A DNA stretch of 64,000 nucleotides from an uncultured Acetatifactor sp. (lineage in GTDB: Bacteria > Bacillota > Clostridia > Lachnospirales > Lachnospiraceae), in NCBI GenBank assembly GCA_947625255.1, contig CANQNT010000013.1:1-64000 (forward strand). Direction: 5' to 3'. The position numbers and the translations under genes are program-made. Below are positions 1-8,115 of this stretch, in pieces; position 1 is the first letter of the stretch, and every line of letters begins with the position of its first letter. The notes under the pieces are model-generated. The model saw nothing but the letters and a program-made list of their open reading frames with translations, was not told the origin of the DNA and ran no database searches.

Positions 1-2
1 TT

Positions 3-74
3 TCCTCGATAGCTCAATGGTAGAGCACTCGGCTGTTAACCGAGTTGTTGTAGGTTCGAGCCCTACTCGGGGAG
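3..74 (+). tRNA. tRNA-Asn (anticodon GTT)
   Basis: The cloverleaf can be read directly. The 7-bp acceptor stem pairs 3-9 with 67-73 (with one T-G pair), the D-arm has the usual AGCTCAATGGTAGAGC form, the anticodon loop is CTGTTAA giving anticodon GTT, and the T-arm carries GGTTCGAGCCC. No CCA is encoded. The AT-rich genes downstream suggest the 3' side of this tRNA may be an integration hot spot, although no duplicate of its 3' end was seen in the window. Confidence 0.97.
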
Positions 75-83
75 TTTAAGAAG

Positions 84-113
84 CCCGTAAACGATAGCGT
101 TTGCGGGTTTTTT
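84..113 (+). terminator. Intrinsic terminator of tRNA-Asn
   Basis: A 9-bp stem (cccgtaaac, 84-92, against gtttgcggg, 99-107) with a 6-base loop is followed by six T residues. It lies 10 bases after the tRNA and ends its transcript. Confidence 0.9.
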
Positions 114-559
114 GCGTGAACAATGAGGAAAGTAGGTGGCCATGCCTGCATCACCAATGGCTATAACCAGATCCATGTCGTCGCCCTTCTGGATATCCTT
201 TCAAAAAGATATGCGGACTGTGTCGTCCAGCCCATGCAAAAGAAACTGTTTCCCTTTAATCACGTCAAAGGCTGCCGGACATATCGTTTATCTCCCCGGT
301 GTCGGTTTAATGATAAGACCGGATATATTTTGGGCTGCCATAGCTTTTCCTTAACTAACTGACATTGCCTCTGAACAGTAACGGAGAGAAGGGTATATTT
401 TATTGTTTTGACCAAGATAGTTGACAATGTATGGGAAAGGGGTTATATTGAAAATGTGTAGAAGAGGGAGATTTCTTTAAGATATTTGTTAAAAAATCTG
501 TTTGCTTTCTTTTGAAATTCCCCAGGTCATTTTTGAAACTAATGAAGGATGGACGAGAT
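114..559. other. Gap with no supported gene
   Basis: The region between the tRNA terminator and the first AT-rich gene has only short overlapping reading frames on both strands (for example 123-362 on +, 72-79 codons) without a recognisable product. The minus strand of 123-300 also reads as protein-like text interrupted by stops, so it may be a decayed gene end. From about 360 onward the sequence becomes visibly AT-rich, which probably marks the left edge of inserted DNA. Confidence 0.5.
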
Positions 560-1261
560 ATGAGTAAAATATATGATTTGACTGGTTCGGATGTAGAACA
601 TCTAGTTGGGGAACTTATATCATCCAATCCAGAGCTGAAAGAACTGGAAAAGGAAGAACCGACAATCAGAAATGTTTTTTTGAATTTTTTTTATGTGGAT
701 GAAAATGAGTGTGGAGATATTTCCTTAGGCAGAGAATTATCTGAAATACCCTATAGTAAAGCATCTCTTTATTTTCAAGATTGCAATAAACATATATGTG
801 TCAAGTCCCTAGTTATTTCATTATTAAAGGTGATCTTTTCACAAGAGGTTTGGGAATTGGTCGAGAGAGATTACCTGCGGGCATTGGGTGAACTTGAAAA
901 AGGAATATTAGCGGTAGATATATTTATAATTGTCAATAATCTAAAAAAATTGGTTGTTGAAAATATTAAAGAATTAACAGATGATAATTTTTGCATTTAC
1001 CTTCAAATTGTTATGCATTTTTGGGAGCATAAGAATTTTACCAGGAAAGATATTGAAAGTTGGCTTCCGGATTCTAATATGCCTTGTAGTTGGGCAGCGG
1101 TAAGGAACTGGAGATGTGAATTCTGCAAGGAGGGGAAATGCGGTTTAAAAGAACGCAATAATTTTACTCTCATCCTAGAAGAACGGTTAAAAGAGATGCT
1201 AGAGGAGGGCATTCTGATACCAGGTTTGGATGGAAAAGGAAATTATAAAGTAAATTATTGA
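560..1261 (+). CDS. Hypothetical protein, first gene of an AT-rich two-gene operon
   Basis: This 233-aa protein is not recognised. ATG 560 is chosen because AAGGA lies about 10 bases upstream; the frame stays open to a TTG at 512. The protein is acidic and largely helical, with no signal peptide or membrane segment. Near the C-terminus it has a conserved-looking patch with tryptophans (WAAVRNW) followed by a cysteine cluster (CEFCKEGKC), which could bind metal. The gene ends 19 bases before the cysteine-peptidase-like gene, so the two are very likely co-transcribed and may act together. Base composition is clearly more AT-rich than the housekeeping genes to the right, a sign of horizontal transfer. 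Confidence 0.8.
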   Translation: MSKIYDLTGSDVEHLVGELISSNPELKELEKEEPTIRNVFLNFFYVDENECGDISLGRELSEIPYSKASLYFQDCNKHICVKSLVISLLKVIFSQEVWELVERDYLRALGELEKGILAVDIFIIVNNLKKLVVENIKELTDDNFCIYLQIVMHFWEHKNFTRKDIESWLPDSNMPCSWAAVRNWRCEFCKEGKCGLKERNNFTLILEERLKEMLEEGILIPGLDGKGNYKVNY

Positions 1262-1280
1262 CTGGCAAGGGTGGGGCAAC

Positions 1281-2897
1281 ATGGAAAAACATCTATTAGG
1301 TATTGGTCATAGTGGAACAGACATAGTATATATAAATAGCGATGATGATATCTGTGAAAAGCTTTTATTCCTTTTTGGAGCTAATATGCCTGATGATAGT
1401 CTTAAGGAAGTTGAATTTAAAGAAAAGGAATTGTTTATAAGTATTATTAAATTGATAAAAAACAATGCGGATATATTAACGGTAGTGGTTGAAAACAAGC
1501 ATATAGATGCAGCGTACACGGATACATATTATCATCACTTTTCCGGACTGCATTTTTGCCCGGATAAATATTGTCGTAGGCTATCATTTTATCAGACCCA
1601 AATTGAACCGGAATATTTTTTTGAACCTGATAAAAAAGAATTGCTATATACAAGTTTTGTCGGGACGATGGTTATTAGACCTCTTAGAAGGGGATTCATT
1701 GGACGTACTTTATTAAATCCTTATAAATTGAGTATTATGGGAAATGGTGAGAAAGTTTATTTAAGGACGGCTGATTTCCAGCAGCATATTCTGGGGGTTG
1801 AGTTTAAATTCCCGGCATTTCCATTTTGCAGTCAGGATGCCTGTTTTATGACATGTGCAGAGGTAACCATCATGAACATGATGGAGTATTTTGGTATGAA
1901 GTACCATGTTTATAGATCAGTTCTGCCGAGTGATATAAAGGGGTTATCTAAGAAATATCAATATGAGCGGGTAACGCCTTCTGCGGGGCTTACATATAAT
2001 GTGGTATCCAAAATATTATCTGAACTGGGTTTTGATCCGAGGTTGTATAATATTGAAGAAATGAAAAGCCATCCTTTTGTGGGAGATGAGCGAGAAAATG
2101 AGATTAAGCGGATTATGCACTATTATGTGGAATCTGGTATCCCGGTAGCTGTAAATGTGGAACCTAGAAGCGGGAAGAGGAAAGATGGACACTCTTTGCT
2201 GTGTATAGGCCACTCTGGTCAAAAAGATGAGGAGAGGGCCAGGAATTATTCTGTAGTGGTCTCTCACTTTAAACATGAGATTGTTAATTCAGCTGATTTT
2301 TATACGAGATATTGCGTGATTGATGATCATCTTTCTCCCTATGAAATACGCGATTATTGTAACCTTTCAAGTTTTTACAACATGAGAATATCAAATCTGG
2401 CAGTACCATTATATAAAAAAATGTATTTAGAGGCGGCCGTGGCATATGATATTTTTTACGGTATTATACAATCCGAAGAACTCGGCATCGAGAGTTGGAA
2501 TATACCTAAAGAATACTTGGGAGAGGAGGAAGCTGTAGTACTGAGGATTTTTCAGGCTTCCACAAGAAGCTTTAAAACTTTTAAGGTGAATTCGTATGGA
2601 AAAGGACATAAGGCTAGAAAAGCAATTTTGGCAGAATTACGTTTGCCTCAGTTTATTTGGTGCTGCGAGCTTTTTTCTTATAGTCAATATGTGAAGGATG
2701 GAATCGGGGCATTTGCAGAGTTGATTTTAGATGCAAGTTCGTTCGTAAAAAATGATTCTGTTGGCAGTTTAATTTCTATTGAAACGGTAGACCGGTTCAT
2801 TAGCAGGGATAGTAATCAGCCGTATAATGATCTGACAATACATTTTTTGGAAAAAGAACCCACGTTGATTCCAATATATACCAGAAATTTGAGTTGA
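1281..2897 (+). CDS. Uncharacterised protein with predicted papain/C39-like cysteine peptidase core
   Basis: This 538-aa soluble protein has no signal peptide. Seen in the sequence: residues 185-204 read QDACFMTCAEV and onward into a helix, which resembles the Gln...Cys start of C39/papain-like peptidases; residues 302-311 read DGHSLLCIGH, a typical catalytic-His strand; and residues 346-350 read VIDDH, a candidate Asp. Gln185, Cys188 or Cys192, His304 and Asp348/349 are therefore the inferred active site. The N-terminal third contains GTMVIRPLRRGFIGRT (residues 128-143), which looks like a conserved motif of unknown role. The ~180-aa C-terminal part is unassigned. It follows the 233-aa gene in one AT-rich operon beside tRNA-Asn. 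A defence, toxin or maturation role is possible but is only inference. Confidence 0.82.
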   Translation: MEKHLLGIGHSGTDIVYINSDDDICEKLLFLFGANMPDDSLKEVEFKEKELFISIIKLIKNNADILTVVVENKHIDAAYTDTYYHHFSGLHFCPDKYCRRLSFYQTQIEPEYFFEPDKKELLYTSFVGTMVIRPLRRGFIGRTLLNPYKLSIMGNGEKVYLRTADFQQHILGVEFKFPAFPFCSQDACFMTCAEVTIMNMMEYFGMKYHVYRSVLPSDIKGLSKKYQYERVTPSAGLTYNVVSKILSELGFDPRLYNIEEMKSHPFVGDERENEIKRIMHYYVESGIPVAVNVEPRSGKRKDGHSLLCIGHSGQKDEERARNYSVVVSHFKHEIVNSADFYTRYCVIDDHLSPYEIRDYCNLSSFYNMRISNLAVPLYKKMYLEAAVAYDIFYGIIQSEELGIESWNIPKEYLGEEEAVVLRIFQASTRSFKTFKVNSYGKGHKARKAILAELRLPQFIWCCELFSYSQYVKDGIGAFAELILDASSFVKNDSVGSLISIETVDRFISRDSNQPYNDLTIHFLEKEPTLIPIYTRNLS

Positions 2898-2962
2898 AAA
2901 ATAAGGTAACAAAATATCGTTACAAAATCCGCAAAATACCAGAAAATTGAGCTGAATAAAAC

Positions 2963-2991
2963 TTTACAAATAGAGAATGCTATGTTATAAT
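2963..2991 (+). promoter_or_regulatory. Sigma-A-type promoter
   Basis: TTTACA (2963-2968), a 17-base spacer and TATAAT (2986-2991). It lies upstream of the small gene at 3062 and would give a leader of about 60 bases. Confidence 0.7.
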
Positions 2992-3061
2992 AAAGAGCGC
3001 CATGGTTCGGAACAAATTGAAATTTGGAAAAGAAAACTGTGGGGAAATGTGGAGGCATAAT

Positions 3062-3256
3062 ATGGATTTTATGCAGAGAATGCAAGGTAATCTTCAACGT
3101 AAAGGAGAGGATTTGACTGTAAAAAGGGTAAAGTTAGATATTTCACCTGCAGGTATTATTAAATTAAATAATCAAATCGAGCAAATGGTGGAAGAAGATC
3201 GCGTTATGTTAGAAGCAAGTCCGGGAAAGGCTGCGAGGTATGCTTGCAGCAGATAA
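3062..3256 (+). CDS. Small hypothetical protein (64 aa)
   Basis: ATG 3062 is preceded at 6 bases by GGAGG. The gene has a near-consensus promoter upstream and an intrinsic terminator downstream, so it is a complete transcription unit of its own. The product is a charged, probably helical protein without membrane segments; the stretch ISPAGIIKLNNQIEQMVEEDR looks like a helical interaction segment. The last ten residues differ in character, so the gene may be the 5' part of a longer gene cut by recombination. No family is recognised. Confidence 0.55.
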   Translation: MDFMQRMQGNLQRKGEDLTVKRVKLDISPAGIIKLNNQIEQMVEEDRVMLEASPGKAARYACSR

Positions 3257-3293
3257 GGAAACTCTTGTATTAAATGGTGTATATCAGGATATA

Positions 3294-3338
3294 AAAAAAC
3301 AGGCATGAAAACCGGTAAAAAGGGAATGCCTGTTTTTT
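3294..3338. terminator. Bidirectional intrinsic terminator
   Basis: A 13-bp inverted repeat (aaaaaacaggcat, 3294-3306, against atgcctgttttttg, 3326-3338) with a 19-base loop. It has T-runs on both strands and ends the small gene at 3062-3256. Confidence 0.85.
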
Positions 3339-3398
3339 GCGTTTAGAAAACTATGATTATCTGTTAGGGGATTGGAAAATGGGTGAAAGGGGTGTATA

Positions 3399-3663
3399 AT
3401 GAGAAGCCGGGCTTTGTCTAGAATATTATTATGGCGCAAGGCAGTATCGGGATCTGGAGGGAACCATTCATACGGCGCTTTTGGTCTGCCTGACGGCGGG
3501 CATCTTGATTCTGGCTGGAGGCGTTGTGGGCGCCGGATCGCTTTTGCGGCTTTTAAATACAAAGGCGGAGCTGATCGATGGAGATACGAAAAAGCCGTTG
3601 TATTTTCTGTCGGCGGCAGGTGAATATTCCGCGGTGGCGAAGCCACCCAATCTTATTGGATAG
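3399..3663 (+). pseudogene. Frameshifted fragment of a membrane protein
   Basis: A start with a good ribosome site (AAGGGG before ATG 3399) opens a 74-codon frame that loses protein character. A second frame (about 3440-3663) then reads HTALLVCLTAGILILAGGVV followed by GAGSLLRLLNTKAELIDGDTKK, one clear transmembrane helix plus a short soluble tail. The two frames probably belonged to one gene, now frameshifted and truncated. The family is not recognised. Confidence 0.4.
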
Positions 3664-3742
3664 GGCCATAGGATCTGTTACCGAGAGCCAGCCGTCCGAA
3701 GGCGGGAGCCATGACTTGTGTCGTGGCTCCCAGTAGGGTGAT

Positions 3743-4012
3743 TTAGTTTTTGATTACTCTTTTTCTTTGCCGCATGGAAACATCCCCGTCAATCTGCATG
3801 GTATAGGCAGATGGTATGATACGGTCAAGGATGGAATCGGCAAGGGCACTGCCTCCCAATCTTTCATGCCAGCCTTCCGGCCTGAACTGGGAACAGAAGA
3901 TGGTGGGAGCCTGGCCACAGCGGTATTCCATCAGTTCCAACAGATCCCTTTGCTCCTGATCGGAGGCAGGGATCAAAAGGAATTCATTGACCGTCTGGAT
4001 CAAGGTAGGCAG
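3743..4012 (-). pseudogene. IstB-type IS21 transposition helper, C-terminal remnant
   Basis: The minus-strand frame contains text typical of IstB, the ATPase partner of the IS21 transposase: RDLLELMEYRCG, TIFCSQF, PEGWHERLGG, ALADSILDRI and SMRQRKR near the end. Only about 90 residues remain. The Walker A region is missing, and LPTL is joined directly to VNEFLLIP, consistent with an internal deletion. No istA and no terminal repeats were found nearby. The remnant abuts a mutarotase fragment, so it marks an old insertion and deletion event. Confidence 0.85.
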
Positions 4013-4022
4013 TTCAGAAACT

Positions 4023-4597
4023 CTCAGGTTCCATATCGGAAAACGGACAAGGGAAGAGGTAAGAGAGCTGACGATTGAAAAAGGAACCGCATATCATCTG
4101 CATATGCCCGGATTTTGCCCCTTATGCGTTCGGTATGGATGATGCTTTCCCGAATATTGACGGCGTTCACTATCTGTATCAGAAGAATCTGGAACTGGAC
4201 GGAAATACATTGTATATCAGGTACAGAATCACAAAGGAAGGCGAGGAGGAGTTCCCCTGTTTTTGGACCTGGTACGGACTGGTACGTTATGAACAGGATA
4301 TGGAACTCCTTCTGCCCGGGAAAGTAGCTTATAATACTACGGAACGGAGTCACTGGCAGAAGGACGCCGCGGTATTTATTATCCGTCGAAGAATGTTTCC
4401 TATTACCTGACTTATGATGCCGGCATCCTTCCATATTTAGGAATCTGGATCTCCGCCGGAGGATATCAGGGGGATTATAACTGCGCCCTGGAGCCCACCA
4501 ATGGATATTATGACAGCGTCAGCAGGGCGGACAGAAATGACCGTCTTCCCGTTTTGTGCCGGGGGATACTGTCAGCTTTGAACTTGGGATCACATAA
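4023..4597 (+). pseudogene. Mutarotase-fold (aldose 1-epimerase-like) remnant
   Basis: Three frames together give one protein: a first part ending TAYHLHMP (about 4023-4113), a second part starting DFAPYAFGMDDAFPNID and containing EEEFPCFWTWYGLVRYE (to about 4380), and a third part with YYLTYDAGILPYLGIWIS, ALEPTNGYYDS and finally SFELGIT followed by a stop at 4597. The order and the ALEPTNGYYDS-type motif fit the C-terminal half of a galactose-mutarotase superfamily protein. At least three frameshifts separate the parts and the N-terminal half is absent, so it is not functional. Confidence 0.7.
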
Positions 4598-4635
4598 ACA
4601 AAAAGTACCTGATGACATCCGGCTTTCCTGCTTCT

Positions 4636-5253
4636 TTACCTGATAAAATGCGTAAAAATATGTTCTTCCTTCTCCGGAAACCCGTACTTTTCCTTCCCGA
4701 GAGCGATGCTTTTCATCAAAAATGCCATGTTTCGTGCAAGGGTCCGCATGGTCTGCATTCCCTCGCCATCCTGGGCGGCTTCCCCCTGCGCCCTGCCGTG
4801 GACGCTGTTCCAGTACTGGCTTGAGGCTACGGGCATTCCGCTGATCGTAAAATATTTATTCAGCTCATCAAAGGTGGCGGACAGACCGCCGCGCCTTGCT
4901 GCCACCACGCTGGCGCCTACTTTCATGGTTTTATCGAAGCCTGTGCTGTAAAACAGACGATCCAGGCAGGCGACCAGGGTGGCGTTGGCGGAAGCATAGT
5001 ACACCGGGCTGCCCAAAACCAGGCCGTCCGCTTCTTCAAATTTCGGGGCAATCACATTTACGATATCATGAAACACACATTGCCCGTTCTGTGAACAATA
5101 CCCACAGGAAATGCATCCGCGGACCGCCTGATTGCCTACATGGATCAATTCCGTTTCTATCCCCTCTTTCTCGAATTCTTTTTCCATTTCATGTAATGCC
5201 AGATAAGTGTTTCCCTCTGCGTGGGGAGAACCGTTAAGCAGTAATACCTTCAT
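4636..5253 (-). CDS. Flavodoxin-family NAD(P)H-dependent FMN reductase-like protein
   Basis: This 205-aa soluble protein starts MKVLLLNGSPHAEGNTY, the FMN phosphate-binding loop of the flavodoxin-like NADPH-dependent FMN reductase family. It then has a cysteine cluster CISCGYCSQNGQC at about residues 47-59, common in the iron-sulfur flavoprotein-like subgroup, and the LGSPVYYASANATL flavin-binding segment. AGGAG lies upstream of the ATG. The predicted role is electron transfer to quinones, nitro compounds or other acceptors; the physiological substrate cannot be told. It is the only intact minus-strand gene in a stretch of remnants. Confidence 0.88.
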   Translation of the reverse strand: MKVLLLNGSPHAEGNTYLALHEMEKEFEKEGIETELIHVGNQAVRGCISCGYCSQNGQCVFHDIVNVIAPKFEEADGLVLGSPVYYASANATLVACLDRLFYSTGFDKTMKVGASVVAARRGGLSATFDELNKYFTISGMPVASSQYWNSVHGRAQGEAAQDGEGMQTMRTLARNMAFLMKSIALGKEKYGFPEKEEHIFTHFIR

Positions 5254-5396
5254 TTTGTTTTTCTCCTGTTTCTGTTTTTTTTCTTATTATAATTTTTATC
5301 GCGTAAGATTTCAATCTTTCCCCCGAAAAATATTGCTGAGGGAATGGGAAAAAATGGATTCTGGCAGGAACCGTGGACAGATCCCGCAATCAATAG

Positions 5397-5612
5397 GAGC
5401 GGATGTGGGAATGTCCGGACTTTTTCTCCCTGGACGGCGGGCAGGTGCTGTTTGTCAGTCCTCACGATATGAGCCCCATCGGTCTGGAGTTCCGTGCGGG
5501 CAACTGCACGGTATGTCTGATCGGCAGTTATGACCCCGAGACCAATACCTTTGAGCGGAGGCAGTTTGGACCATCGATTATGGTTCTTGAAAAATATGAT
5601 CTGATTGTGTAA
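5397..5612 (+). pseudogene. GH32 (sucrose-6-phosphate hydrolase-like) remnant with internal deletion
   Basis: The frame opens with MWECPDFFSLDGG, which carries the EC acid/base motif of glycoside hydrolase family 32, continues with LIGSYDPETNTFERRQFG, and then jumps straight to VLEKYDLIV and a stop, the normal end of such proteins. The N-terminal nucleophile region and most of the C-terminal beta-sandwich are missing. It resembles the intact GH32 gene at 6435 and a third tail at 8028, so the locus once held several GH32 copies. Confidence 0.8.
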
Positions 5613-5685
5613 GACAGAATCCGGGAAAGGATAATTTTGAGCAATGAGGTTGTGAAGGAGATCGTTCCTATACAGGGACATAGCC

Positions 5686-5736
5686 AAACAGGCTTTCTAT
5701 GATTTTTATTTTATCTTTATCATAGAAGGCCTGTTT
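5686..5736. terminator. Long inverted repeat, terminator-like
   Basis: An 18-bp inverted repeat (5686-5703 against 5719-5736, one T-G pair) encloses a T-rich 15-base loop. No clear U-run follows on either strand, so termination is uncertain. It sits between the GH32 remnant and the minus-strand anchor fragment. Confidence 0.5.
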
Positions 5737-5745
5737 GAACGGCTG

Positions 5746-5892
5746 TTATTTGCTGACCTTTTTCTTTCGCCGCAGGAATGAGATGATTCCCGCAATGGCT
5801 GCAGCACAGGCTGTAATGACCAACGTGAAAAGCATGGGGCTATTGTTGGTTCGGGCGCTGTCTGCGGCCGGGTTTTCGGATTCTGTATGATC
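5746..5892 (-). pseudogene. C-terminal membrane-anchor tail of a surface protein
   Basis: The frame ends with a spacer rich in Glu/Asn/Ala, then TNNSPMLFTLVITACAAA, a hydrophobic helix, and a basic tail FLRRKKKVSK before the stop. This is the organisation of a cell-wall or membrane-anchored surface protein C-terminus, although no LPXTG-type sortase motif is visible. Upstream of about 5892 the frame runs into DNA that belongs to the divergent GH116-like remnant, so only the anchor survives. Confidence 0.6.
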
Positions 5893-5900
5893 CAGGATCC

Positions 5901-6364
5901 CTGTTTCTATGTAATGGAGAATATCTCTATCAGGATATTGATTTGAAAGATAAATCGATTCTGGAGCAGTATAATAACGGTGTGTCCATGTATAGCGCAA
6001 ATGCGGTGGTAAGTTACTGGAACAAAGAACATCAGGAGATGAAATATCAGATTGGGGAGGGTTGTTCCATTGATCAGCTGCTGGGACAATGGCATGCGGA
6101 TATGAGGGAGCATGTCAATCCCTGCCGTGTCTATGGAATGAATGACGAACAGGGGACCATGATTTGTGCTTACCCGCCGTACAGGAAGAAGCCGCTGAGT
6201 ACGGGAGCCTGGAGGTTAGGGAATTGGAAGTTGAGACAGAGCGGGTGGGAAGCGTCAGAGATCAAAAGCAGACTTTGGATTTTGCTATCCGCGGTCAGGC
6301 TGTCTGCCTGGAATCCGTTGTCAGGCTGTCGGCAGGAGAAAGCATTACGGTAATCTACCGTTAA
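5901..6364 (+). pseudogene. GH116/DUF608-like glycosidase, C-terminal remnant
   Basis: The first frame reads NGEYLYQDIDLKDKSILEQY, later YQIGEGCSIDQLLGQWHADM, then VYGMNDEQGTMICAYP. The GCxxDQLLGQW motif and the following Asn-Asp-Glu segment fit the C-terminal catalytic domain of GH116 (bile-acid beta-glucosidase type) proteins. Near 6205 the frame shifts, and the end is in another frame (VETERVGSVRDQKQTLDFAI ... ESITVIYR, stop at 6364). A stretch between the two motifs is shorter than expected. The gene is a fragment with at least one deletion and one frameshift. Confidence 0.6.
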
Positions 6365-6434
6365 CTTCGATAACAATAAGCGAAATTGCAAAGTGGTGAA
6401 ACCTTACAGACTCTAAAAAGGGAAGGGGTATGTT

Positions 6435-7901
6435 ATGATAAGTGAGAAATTAAAAAAAGCGCGGGAATATGAAGTGTGCCGGGAAAAGATAATCGGCAGG
6501 GAAGCCAGGCCGGTATTCCATATGTCTCCGCGGACCGGCTGGCTGAATGACCCCAATGGGCTTTCCGTGTATAATGGGGAATATCATCTGTTTTACCAAT
6601 ATCATCCCTATGATGCCCACTGGGGCCCCATGCATTGGGGACATGCGGTGAGCAGGGATCTGCTGCACTGGGAGTACCGTCCGGCAGCGTTGGCACCGGA
6701 TACGCCTTATGATGGGGACGGATGCTTCTCGGGAAGCGCGCTTACCTTTCCGGATGGCAGGCATTTGCTGATGTATACCGGCGTGAGGAAAGAAATCGGG
6801 GAAGACGGGGGTATTCGTGATGTGCAGACACAGTGCCTGGCAGTGGGGAATGGAACCGATTATGAAAAATACGAGGGGAATCCAGTCCTGGATGAAAAAA
6901 AACTGCCCCGGGACGCAAGCCGGTATGATTTCCGAGATCCGAAAATATGGCGGAAAAATGACGGAACTTACCGCTGTGTCGTGGGAAACTGTTCGGAAGA
7001 GGGCGGGCAGGTTCTGCTGTTTACAAGCCCGGATGGTTTCAACTGGGAATACCAAAAAGTATTGGCAGGGGACAAACGGTTTGGAATGATGTGGGAATGC
7101 CCGGACTTTTTTGGGCTGGACGGAAAAAACATGTTGTTGATCAGCGTCAATATACAGGGGAATCCATATCACAACGGGAATGGAGTTATGGGTCTCATTG
7201 GTGATTATGATGACGGGGCGGATACCTTTGTGGAGCAGTCTGCACGGCTTGTGGATTACGGCACCGATTTTTATGCGCTGCAGACTGTGATGACAACGGA
7301 TGGACGCCGGGTGATCATCGGCTGGATGCAGGATCCGGCAACCGGCTGGCTGCATTCCAGAGAACTTCCGTGGTATGGACAACTGAGCGTCCCCAGGGAA
7401 CTATCGATAAAAAATGGAAAACTTTATCAGAAACCGATCAGAGAACTGGAAGCGCTGCGAGGCGAAAGGGTGGAATACAGGAAGGTTCCTCTAAAGGAAC
7501 TGGTTATGCTGGAGGGCGTCAGGGGACGGACTCTGGATATGGAACTGACCTTAGTATTTGCCGACAGGCGGAAAAGGGATCAGAATGTTACCATTCGGTT
7601 TGCCCAGGATAAGGAGCATTGCACCTCCTTGCGTTATTGTATGCAGGATTCCATGCTTAAGCTGGATCGGCAGTTATCGGGAACTAATATGGTTTCCGGC
7701 GCTCTCTGCCCAGCGGAATCCGTGGATGGCAGACTGGAATTGAGGATTCTTTTAGACCGATACAGTGTGGAGGTCTTTATAAACGGTGGGGAGCAGGTTA
7801 TGACTGCGGTTATTTTCACAGAACAGGCTGCAGACGGAATTTCTTTCTCTGCGGACGGAGAGGTCCTGATGGATCTTGTGAAATACGATTTGTACCAGTG
7901 A
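6435..7901 (+). CDS. Glycoside hydrolase family 32, sucrose-6-phosphate hydrolase / beta-fructofuranosidase
   Basis: This 488-aa cytoplasmic enzyme has no signal peptide. All three GH32 hallmark motifs are present: WLNDPNG (residues 36-42, nucleophile Asp39), FRDP (166-169, transition-state stabiliser Asp) and WECPDFF (220-226, acid/base Glu221). A C-terminal beta-sandwich follows and ends MDLVKYDLYQ. Length is normal for the family. It hydrolyses a terminal fructose from sucrose, sucrose-6-phosphate or fructans; substrate cannot be fixed from sequence. GGAAGGGG precedes ATG 6435. Fructokinase (9892) and sugar-binding protein (11290) remnants nearby suggest it once belonged to a complete sucrose/fructan uptake operon. 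Confidence 0.95.
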   Translation: MISEKLKKAREYEVCREKIIGREARPVFHMSPRTGWLNDPNGLSVYNGEYHLFYQYHPYDAHWGPMHWGHAVSRDLLHWEYRPAALAPDTPYDGDGCFSGSALTFPDGRHLLMYTGVRKEIGEDGGIRDVQTQCLAVGNGTDYEKYEGNPVLDEKKLPRDASRYDFRDPKIWRKNDGTYRCVVGNCSEEGGQVLLFTSPDGFNWEYQKVLAGDKRFGMMWECPDFFGLDGKNMLLISVNIQGNPYHNGNGVMGLIGDYDDGADTFVEQSARLVDYGTDFYALQTVMTTDGRRVIIGWMQDPATGWLHSRELPWYGQLSVPRELSIKNGKLYQKPIRELEALRGERVEYRKVPLKELVMLEGVRGRTLDMELTLVFADRRKRDQNVTIRFAQDKEHCTSLRYCMQDSMLKLDRQLSGTNMVSGALCPAESVDGRLELRILLDRYSVEVFINGGEQVMTAVIFTEQAADGISFSADGEVLMDLVKYDLYQ

Positions 7902-8027
7902 GCAAAATTTTTTTCATGCAGAACTGCGGAAATCCCAAAAATCTGAAACAGATTGGCAGCATTGTCCATAATTTGTATAATCCTGTTTTTGACGGTTTAA
8001 AGGAAATAGAATTGCTGCGATAGATCC

Positions 8028-8066
8028 GTGGAGATGGATCTTGAAAAATATAACCTGATCGTGTAA
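8028..8066 (+). pseudogene. GH32 C-terminal tail remnant
   Basis: Thirteen codons read VEMDLEKYNLIV plus stop. This closely matches the ends of the GH32 remnant at 5612 (VLEKYDLIV) and of the intact GH32 gene (MDLVKYDLYQ). It is too short to be a gene and appears to be the last piece of a third GH32 copy, placed 130 bases after the intact gene. Confidence 0.6.
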
Positions 8067-8115
8067 AATAAAAGCCGTAAACCACGGTTGTGTCCATGGG
8101 GAAAGGAGCAGGAGC

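Noticed and set aside
123..362. Overlapping + strand frames of 72-79 codons after the tRNA
   Set aside because: Two frames overlap fully, neither has recognisable motifs, and the opposite strand looks equally protein-like with stops. Treated as non-coding or decayed.
3..4000. Integrative element with tRNA-Asn as attachment site
   Set aside because: The AT-rich genes next to the tRNA suggested an integrated element, but no integrase and no duplicated tRNA 3' end were found in the window.
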